NCBI GenBank assembly: GCA_948648655.1
Contig: CAPKVJ010000001.1
Span: forward strand, 1 to 64,000
DNA: 64,000 nucleotides
Direction of reading: 5' to 3'
From: an uncultured Candidatus Saccharibacteria bacterium
GTDB lineage: Bacteria > Patescibacteriota > Saccharimonadia > Saccharimonadales > Saccharimonadaceae
A program made the position numbers and the translations under genes. This document shows positions 58,211 to 64,000 of this stretch, in pieces; the first letter of the stretch is position 1, and every line of letters starts with the position of its first letter. The notes under the pieces were generated by a model. That model worked only from the letters and a program-made list of their open reading frames with translations. It ran no database searches and was not told the DNA's origin.

Positions 58211-59536
58211 CTATTCGTACCTTAAGGCATCAATTGGGTTTTTGCGTGCTGCTTTCCAAGCTGGAATAGTGCCAGCGAGAAAAGCAATGAGCATAATGAC
58301 GAGCATAAACGGTAGAATATTGCCGACAGTGAACTCAAATAGGTTGAATGTTTGGAGCGCTTCAAGGAATCCGCCAGGTGCATGTACGGCGGTATTCACA
58401 AGGCTACCGACAATCATGGCGATGATTACGCCGCAGCTTGATCCCCAGAAGCCGAGACTAATAGCCTCAATGGCAAATTCGCTAAAAACACGACCAGACG
58501 ACATACCGAGTGCTTTGTCTAGACCAATTTCACGAGTGCGTTCTTCTACAGACATCAATAATGTATTGACGATACCGATGGCGGCGGCTAGTAGAGCGAT
58601 ACCGCCGAAGATTGTAAACACAATCATAATGGCGTCAAAGAATGTGCGAATCATGCCCATCATGTCAGAAACTGTCCAAGCCTCATAGCCAGCGTCGGTA
58701 ATGATTTGTTTGATTTCATCTTCGCTAAAGCGGCTAGTGTCGTAGGTTGCCATGATGTAATATTTTGGTATTTTGTCTTTGTAGTCTTCGGGATAACCAT
58801 CATAATAAACGTCTGACAGTTCGTCATAAAATGCACGTGACATAATGGCACCCATGCTACTTGAGACGATACTATTGGCTTCAACACCAGCAACTTCAAC
58901 GTTTATTTTGGACCATTCACCGGTAATTTCGTTTTTGAAGTTGACAGTGATTGTTTTACCTATGATGTCTTCATCTTTTTCATAACCCAGTGCTTGAGGA
59001 TAGCCTGGTTCGAGCACGATTTGCTTCTTTTGTTTGGCGGCTTCAGTTTGATCAACGAGTTCACCGACGGCAAGTGGAATTTGAAAGTTGCCCGGTGGGA
59101 GGATCATCATAGTTTGAATTTCATATTTTTTGTCGGTTTTATCACTGGTGAAATAGCCAGTACCGTTGAATGGCGTCGGCGAATAAAATGAATCGGCATC
59201 GATGCCATCGATGTTTTTTAGGGTTTCAATATCTTGGTCGGAAAAAGCTCCGATTTCAGTCTCGCCGGTTTTCTTCTCGACAAATTCTACAGGGCCACTA
59301 GAGGTAGTCATGCCTGAAGCCATTTCAGCTGATCCAGGCGGCATCAACATGATAAAGTTATCACCGCCCAGACTTGCGGTTTGTTCATCGATGAAAGAGT
59401 CGACACCAGTATTAATCGCGACATTGAGAATAATGGTGAAGCTACCGACAAAAATTGCGATTATCGTAAGCAAAGTGCGGACCTTATTGCGAAAGAGATT
59501 ATGGTTAGCAGTGCGGATCATATCAAAAAATGCCAT
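58211..59536 (-). CDS. MacB-like ABC transporter permease
   Basis: The 441-residue protein has TM1 (about 19-41), a large extracytoplasmic domain (about 45-300) and an FtsX domain with three helices (from about 315) including VEERTREIGLDKALGMSSGRVFSEF and the final ALRYE. The layout is that of MacB/LolC-type mechanotransmitting exporters that act on lipoproteins, peptides or antibiotics. It starts at the last base of the ATPase gene (1-bp overlap). Confidence 0.92.
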   Translation of the reverse strand: MAFFDMIRTANHNLFRNKVRTLLTIIAIFVGSFTIILNVAINTGVDSFIDEQTASLGGDNFIMLMPPGSAEMASGMTTSSGPVEFVEKKTGETEIGAFSDQDIETLKNIDGIDADSFYSPTPFNGTGYFTSDKTDKKYEIQTMMILPPGNFQIPLAVGELVDQTEAAKQKKQIVLEPGYPQALGYEKDEDIIGKTITVNFKNEITGEWSKINVEVAGVEANSIVSSSMGAIMSRAFYDELSDVYYDGYPEDYKDKIPKYYIMATYDTSRFSEDEIKQIITDAGYEAWTVSDMMGMIRTFFDAIMIVFTIFGGIALLAAAIGIVNTLLMSVEERTREIGLDKALGMSSGRVFSEFAIEAISLGFWGSSCGVIIAMIVGSLVNTAVHAPGGFLEALQTFNLFEFTVGNILPFMLVIMLIAFLAGTIPAWKAARKNPIDALRYE

Positions 59537-60285
59537 TATTTATCTCCTTTTGCAGTGGCTTTAGTATTTGTAGCGGGGCTTTTGGAAGTTTTGGTAGATT
59601 TCTTACTACCTCCGTTGACGATTCTGCCATCAGAAATACGAATTTGGCGGTCGCAAAGTTTGGCTAAATCTTCGTCATGAGTAACAATGATTAGGGTGAC
59701 GTGTTTCTTTTTGTTGAGGTCAAATAGTAGTTTGATGACCTTTTCTCCAGTGGTGGAGTCGAGGTTACCAGTTGGCTCGTCTGCGAACAAAATCTGTGGG
59801 TTATTAACAATGGCACGCGCAATGCAAACGCGTTGTTTTTGCCCGCCAGACAAGTTGTTAGCTTTGAATTTCATGCGATTGCTGAGCCCGACGGTACGTA
59901 GAGCTTTTTCGGCAAGCTGTTTACGTTCTTTGCGCTTTACACCGGCGATCTTGAGCGGCAGCATAACATTTTGCAAAACTGTATCTTGGGGGTTCATGAA
60001 AAATTGTTGGAAGACAAAACCGAAATTCTGATTGCGAAGATGGTTGAGCTCACGGTTTTTGAGTTTTGTAGAATCGACACCATCGATCTCGATTGAACCT
60101 TCGGTAGGGCGGTCGAGTAGCGCTAAAAGATGCATCAAAGTTGACTTGCCAGATCCGGATTTACCGACGATGGCAACTGATTCTCCAGCCTCAATGGCCA
60201 AATCAATATTTTTAAGCGCAGTAAAAGCCGTCGAACGTTTACCGTAAATTTTTTTTAATTTTTTAACCTCAATAACCTTTTTCAT
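59536..60285 (-). CDS. MacB/LolD-type ABC transporter ATPase
   Basis: Nucleotide-binding subunit of 249 residues. Walker A GKSGSGKST, Q-loop QQFFMNPQDTV, signature LSGGQKQRVCIARA, Walker B ILFADEPTGNLD and switch His in TLIIVTHD. The last 25 residues are Lys/Ser/Thr-rich. It pairs with the permease directly downstream; its transcript starts near a short TGCTATAAT-free region, with the ATG about 14 nt from a TATGAT box. Confidence 0.94.
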   Translation of the reverse strand: MKKVIEVKKLKKIYGKRSTAFTALKNIDLAIEAGESVAIVGKSGSGKSTLMHLLALLDRPTEGSIEIDGVDSTKLKNRELNHLRNQNFGFVFQQFFMNPQDTVLQNVMLPLKIAGVKRKERKQLAEKALRTVGLSNRMKFKANNLSGGQKQRVCIARAIVNNPQILFADEPTGNLDSTTGEKVIKLLFDLNKKKHVTLIIVTHDEDLAKLCDRQIRISDGRIVNGGSKKSTKTSKSPATNTKATAKGDK

Positions 60286-60302
60286 TGTTTAATCATACCA
60301 TA

Positions 60303-61661
60303 TCAGGATAAATATTGCCAGATTTGACCGGATGGTGTGTCGAGTACAGTGATACCAGTTTTTTCTAGTTCAGCGCGTAGAAGGTCTGACGCTGCGTAGT
60401 CCTTGCGTTTGCGGGCTTCGGCCCTTTGATCTAATATCTCTGCTTGTTGACTTGTGATGTTTTTGTCCTCTAGTAGTCCAAGCCCAAATAGTTCTTCAAC
60501 TTTCTCCCAAAAATCTAAACTTGAGACTTTGCTATTGTCAATGATAGCAAAACTTCCAGCAGAGTTTAGGTCTTGATTCAGAGTACTGACGATTTCCGAT
60601 ATTACATTAGCTGAATTATCGGCGGTTTCAATTCCCTGTTTGCATCGGGCAACTTCATTGCGCCATTTGAGTCGACGGTTTTGAGCGGCTTTCAAATCAT
60701 GAATACTGAAATCTCGCTCCGAACGATAGTGACCTTGAAGGACCCACATTTTAAAGTCAAGAGCGTGGTAACCTTTTGCTAGCAGATCATCAAGTGTATA
60801 TCCATTGCCCAAGCTTTTGGATAATTTTTGACCTTCGCTGGTCAAGTGGTTGCTGTGGAGCCAATAATGTGCCAACTTATGATCAAACGCAGCTTCGCTC
60901 TGGGCAATTTCATTCGTATGATGCACGGGGATATGATCAATCCCGCCGGTGTGGATGTCGATTGGCTCGCCTAGTTCTTCATGGATAATAGTAGAGCATT
61001 CAATATGCCAGCCAGGATAACCCGGTTGTCCGAGATAATCCCAACGCATAGCGTGCTGTTCATTTGGCTGGATAAATTTCCAGAGGGCAAAATCAGTTGA
61101 GTTATGTTTTTCGTTTGATAATGTAACTCTAGCACCGGCTTTGAGATGAGCAACGTCAAGACGTGCGAAATTGGCATAATGTGGGAATTTGCTCGTATCA
61201 TAATAAATCCCGTCAGTAGTCTCGTAGGTATAGCCTTTCTCGGTGAGCAGATTTACTAATTCGATGTCTTGCTTTATATAATCGGTGGCGCGAGCGACAA
61301 CTTGAGGTGGAGTTAGATTTAGTTCTGCGTATCCTTTTTGAAATTCTTTGATGTATTTTTCCGCGACTCCCCAGACAGATAGTCCATTTTTGCGGGCGCC
61401 TTTTTCGAGCTTATCTTCGCCCTCGTCGGCGTCAGATGCAAGATGTCCGACATCAGTAAGATTCAGCACACGGTATGGCTTATAACTATTAGCTTGCAAG
61501 ACTCGCACTAGTAAGTCCCAATAGACATAGCTAGCAAAATTGCCGATATGGGGTGAGCTATAAACCGTTGGGCCACAAGTATAAATTTTGACTTTTTGTG
61601 GGTCTTGAGGGCGGAAGGTTTCGATTTTTCGCGTCAATGTATTATATAATTTTAGCGGCAT
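60303..61661 (-). CDS. cysS: cysteinyl-tRNA synthetase
   Basis: A 452-residue class I synthetase. The zinc-binding Cys and GPTVYSSPHIGN (HIGH motif) lie near the N-terminus, GGIDHIPVHHTNEIAQSEA in the middle and KLSKSLGN (KMSKS loop) near 285. The C-terminal DALR-like domain ends in the anticodon part with DRAEARKRKDYAASDLLR. It starts 1 nt after the hydrolase gene in the nrnA-hydrolase-cysS run. Confidence 0.96.
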   Translation of the reverse strand: MPLKLYNTLTRKIETFRPQDPQKVKIYTCGPTVYSSPHIGNFASYVYWDLLVRVLQANSYKPYRVLNLTDVGHLASDADEGEDKLEKGARKNGLSVWGVAEKYIKEFQKGYAELNLTPPQVVARATDYIKQDIELVNLLTEKGYTYETTDGIYYDTSKFPHYANFARLDVAHLKAGARVTLSNEKHNSTDFALWKFIQPNEQHAMRWDYLGQPGYPGWHIECSTIIHEELGEPIDIHTGGIDHIPVHHTNEIAQSEAAFDHKLAHYWLHSNHLTSEGQKLSKSLGNGYTLDDLLAKGYHALDFKMWVLQGHYRSERDFSIHDLKAAQNRRLKWRNEVARCKQGIETADNSANVISEIVSTLNQDLNSAGSFAIIDNSKVSSLDFWEKVEELFGLGLLEDKNITSQQAEILDQRAEARKRKDYAASDLLRAELEKTGITVLDTPSGQIWQYLS

Positions 61662-61662
61662 A

Positions 61663-62523
61663 CTACTTCACCTCTCCTTCGTGTAGTAAACGTTTGAGCT
61701 CAATGAGGATTTTCATGCGTTTTTGGGCAGAAATGTCATGATGCCCGATAACGGAGGTTAGGTGAACGTAAGTTGGGCTCTGATCGGCGACGCGCTTGAG
61801 ATTAGAATACATAACTAATGGGTCGAAATGTCCATGTATAATCAAGGTTGGGATTTTGAGTTTTTTGAAGGTTTGGTAATTTTGTTGATTGAGGATAACA
61901 TTGTCCATTGAGCGGGCGAAAGCTGGAGTTTTGAGATATTTGCTATCAAAATTACTGAAACGTTGGATAAAATTAGCAATAGCACCAATAGCAGGCTGAT
62001 CTTTGGCAAGTCGATATAGCGAACTGTAAGACTTTGTATATACCTTGTCTGGTAGTTTGGCGATCTCTTCGGGCAGTAAGATTGGTGGTGACACCAAGAT
62101 AAGACCAATGATTTCTACAGGTGTTTTGCCGCTGTTTGCGAAATTTGCTGAAATTAATGACCCCATAGAATGTCCGATGAGAACGATTGGCGTTTGAATC
62201 TTGAGGTGGCGCAGCGTGGTGGCAAGTGCCTCATTATAGTCCGTATAATCATAATCTAGCCAATCCGACTGCAAAGATTTGCCAAAACCTAGCAGATCTA
62301 AAGCAATGAACTCTATGTCATTCATGTCGGGATTTTTGGCTAGCTGTCGCAGAGTTGTATCCCAAGTATCGGAAGTCGCAGAAATGCCATGCAACATAAC
62401 AACCGTGAGGCGGGGATGTTTGACACGACGACGTTTGGCAACTTTCATACGAATTGGGAAATGAAACATCTTATACAGCAACTTGGTACGAAGATTATAA
62501 AACTTACTCAAACCGCGCGCCAT
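61663..62523 (-). CDS. alpha/beta hydrolase
   Basis: The 286-residue protein has VVMLHGISATSDTW (oxyanion), DLLGFGKS, the nucleophile elbow IGHSMGS, Asp in LIIHGHFDPLVMY and His in SVIGHHDIS, so the triad is complete. N-terminal 30 residues are basic. It belongs to the large MhpC-like hydrolase group; substrate unknown. It abuts the nrnA stop and cysS start, so the three genes form an operon. Confidence 0.87.
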   Translation of the reverse strand: MARGLSKFYNLRTKLLYKMFHFPIRMKVAKRRRVKHPRLTVVMLHGISATSDTWDTTLRQLAKNPDMNDIEFIALDLLGFGKSLQSDWLDYDYTDYNEALATTLRHLKIQTPIVLIGHSMGSLISANFANSGKTPVEIIGLILVSPPILLPEEIAKLPDKVYTKSYSSLYRLAKDQPAIGAIANFIQRFSNFDSKYLKTPAFARSMDNVILNQQNYQTFKKLKIPTLIIHGHFDPLVMYSNLKRVADQSPTYVHLTSVIGHHDISAQKRMKILIELKRLLHEGEVK

Positions 62524-63501
62524 TTAACTATTCTCCTCAAGCATGGGTGGTAATATTTTGATTAAATCAGCTACGACCTCGTCATAGTTTGTATCGTAAG
62601 TACGAAAACCAGCTGCAAAGGGGTGGCCACCACCGCCAAAATACCCGGCAATCTGTTCGGCGATTGGCAGGCTGGTGCGGATTTTGCCAGTCACTTTGCC
62701 GTCAGGGTAAGTCTTGATGGCGATTGCGACGTCAACGTTTTCGACGAGACGCATCTCTTCAAGTATGAGGACGTTTGGGTTGTATTCGTCAGAGTACTGT
62801 TGGATGTCTTCGAAAGGAATATGAATTGTCGCTAGTTTTCCGTCGAGAGCATAATCAATACGTTTGATCAGATCGGCTTTGTAATCGAGAATACGTGGCG
62901 ATTTTTTCATGAATTCGCGACGCTGCTCTTCTAGCTCGGCAGGGTTCACTCCTAAATCAATGAGTTCACCCATGATATGCATGGTTTCGGAGTTGACCGA
63001 TGCGCTGACGAGCCCTAATGTGTCGGCAGAAATTGCCGAATAGATAGCGTTGGCGGCTGGTAGTGGGATTTCAAGATTTTCTGACTTGGCAATTTTATAG
63101 ATTAGCTCGGCACAAGCGGGCAGAGCTTCGATAATAGCTTCGTGCGGAAATTCTAGATCATCTTCGCTTTCATGATGGTCTAGAATGAATACTGGTTTAT
63201 TATATAGCGAATTTTTGATTGCAGTATCATCTAGTAGTTTTGACAATAATATATTTGCGGCGGTGTCGACGATGATATAACCATCAGCGTGGAAATCGAA
63301 CTCATTGCTAACGCGCGACCAATCCGGGAAATAATGGAGGTATTTCGGTAAGTCTACTGGGCAGTATAGTGAGTTTTCAGTATTTTGCAAAATATAATCA
63401 AGCGCGATGGCCGACCCAAGTGAATCACCATCGGGGTTCTCGGCTTGTATGATACAAAGTCGCTTTTTGTTCTGTAGAAATTCACCAAAATTTTGATACA
63501 T
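62524..63501 (-). CDS. nrnA: DHH-family phosphoesterase (NrnA-like)
   Basis: The 325-residue protein has the DHH domain (NPDGDSLGSAIAL, DTAANIL, ILDHHESED) and the C-terminal DHHA1 domain with GGGGHPFAAGF. NrnA enzymes degrade nanoRNA and cleave pAp; some relatives hydrolyse c-di-AMP. Without the N-terminal membrane/PAS part of GdpP it is closest to NrnA. Leaderless start: TATAAT (63508-63513) is 6 nt from the ATG. Confidence 0.9.
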   Translation of the reverse strand: MYQNFGEFLQNKKRLCIIQAENPDGDSLGSAIALDYILQNTENSLYCPVDLPKYLHYFPDWSRVSNEFDFHADGYIIVDTAANILLSKLLDDTAIKNSLYNKPVFILDHHESEDDLEFPHEAIIEALPACAELIYKIAKSENLEIPLPAANAIYSAISADTLGLVSASVNSETMHIMGELIDLGVNPAELEEQRREFMKKSPRILDYKADLIKRIDYALDGKLATIHIPFEDIQQYSDEYNPNVLILEEMRLVENVDVAIAIKTYPDGKVTGKIRTSLPIAEQIAGYFGGGGHPFAAGFRTYDTNYDEVVADLIKILPPMLEENS

Positions 63502-63522
63502 GGGATAATTATAACATATCCG

Positions 63523-64000
63523 TCAGTCGTGTCGTTTTTTATAATTCTTGATAGTATCTCGGATCTTTTTGATGTTTTGACTACAAACTGGTAGTTCCTT
63601 TAGTGGTTTATGAGTAGTTTTGCGTATTTTGTTTCTTATTTTGTTTTCGATATCTTTTAATTTTGCTATTTCGTTTGGCTTTAGAATTGAAATTTTCCCC
63701 GATATACTTAGGCTTTCAATAGTTTTTCTAGGTTTATTGATAATATAAGAAGGATCATCGGTATAAAAAACGTCATATCCATCATATATTGCATATTGCT
63801 CTTTCGTAAGGATGGATTTGTTTATTTCAAAACCGAGTTTTTCTCTTGATGAAACAACATTCTGTAATTTGACCTTTGCACAGAGATCGCAGGGATCAAA
63901 ACGGATTCCCAGGGGCTCTTTATTCTTGCAGACAGTGTTAATATTATCGAACTCTACAAAGAAGTTCCCCATTGAATCGGTAGTAAAATTAGCTGTAAGG
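63523..64000 (-). CDS. unknown protein, 5' end outside the window
   Basis: The frame is open from the window edge to a stop at 63523, giving at least 159 residues; an internal ATG at 63972 is not supported by an SD. A CDLC pair and GIRFDPC occur near the start, and the C-terminal half is Lys-rich (IENKIRNKIRKTTHKPLKEL). Base use is more A/T-rich than the neighbours. No family recognised. Confidence 0.55.
   Translation of the reverse strand, partial: LTANFTTDSMGNFFVEFDNINTVCKNKEPLGIRFDPCDLCAKVKLQNVVSSREKLGFEINKSILTKEQYAIYDGYDVFYTDDPSYIINKPRKTIESLSISGKISILKPNEIAKLKDIENKIRNKIRKTTHKPLKELPVCSQNIKKIRDTIKNYKKRHD

Overview
The window looks like a chromosome segment of a host-associated Candidate Phyla Radiation bacterium, most likely Candidatus Saccharibacteria (TM7). 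This is inferred from gene content, not from a marker phylogeny. The standard code applies: several genes end in TGA and tryptophan is encoded by TGG. Genes are tightly packed. De novo nucleotide and isoprenoid genes are absent from places where they usually sit, uracil and hypoxanthine salvage genes are present, an L-lactate dehydrogenase suggests fermentation, and there is much surface machinery (fibro-slime protein, CAP protein, sortase, DUF2207 protein, MurJ, UppP, UppS).

Layout. 1-4.5 kb: tRNA-Thr, a membrane TPR protein, then a defence block made of a GmrSD-like DUF262/HNH protein and a convergent methyltransferase/nuclease pair. 4.6-11 kb: ychF, folC, an RNase HII-YraN fusion behind rplS, and a upp-uraA uracil salvage operon. 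11-15.7 kb: radA-ruvC-ORF-ruvA, a CBS protein and a DsbA-like oxidoreductase. 15.7-21.8 kb: envelope and sensor proteins. 21.8-26.8 kb: holB-rluA-trpS, a glycosyltransferase, a hydrolase and a glutaredoxin. 26.8-30.2 kb: an accessory island (ClbS-like, DUF4180, zinc-ribbon protein, two decayed genes) bounded by inverted cassette fragments. 30.3-43.4 kb: DNA repair, SDR, glycosyltransferase, secreted nuclease, sortase, lipid II cycle genes, serS, DUF2207 and ldh. 44-52 kb: a long leftward housekeeping block, rpsB-tsf-frr-uppS-rseP-CPBP-proS-greA-lysS, without pyrH, cdsA or dxr. 52-64 kb: hpt, rpmE, an unusual small gene, a helicase-nuclease, an rRNA methyltransferase, an ABC exporter, cysS, a hydrolase and a DHH phosphoesterase.

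The most unusual feature is a dispersed family of short promoterless and startless cassettes near 7, 27, 29.7 and 43.6 kb. Each encodes only the last 60-70 residues of a FISUMP-type (Fibrobacter succinogenes major paralogous domain, lectin-like) surface protein. Their cores vary, but they share a 5' border (reading Phe-Val-Arg-Ser-Gly) and, in most copies, a 3' border of about 40 bp covering the C-terminus, stop codon and a trailer. Two distant copies are nearly identical. This is the architecture expected of silent donor cassettes for gene conversion or of an invertible surface-variation locus; no intact full-length expressed copy lies in the window.

A second global feature is start architecture. 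At least fourteen genes have a TATAAT-like -10 box whose last base lies only 6-8 nt before the ATG, predicting leaderless mRNAs. A minority class (upp, folC, uraA, tsf and others) has strong Shine-Dalgarno sequences.
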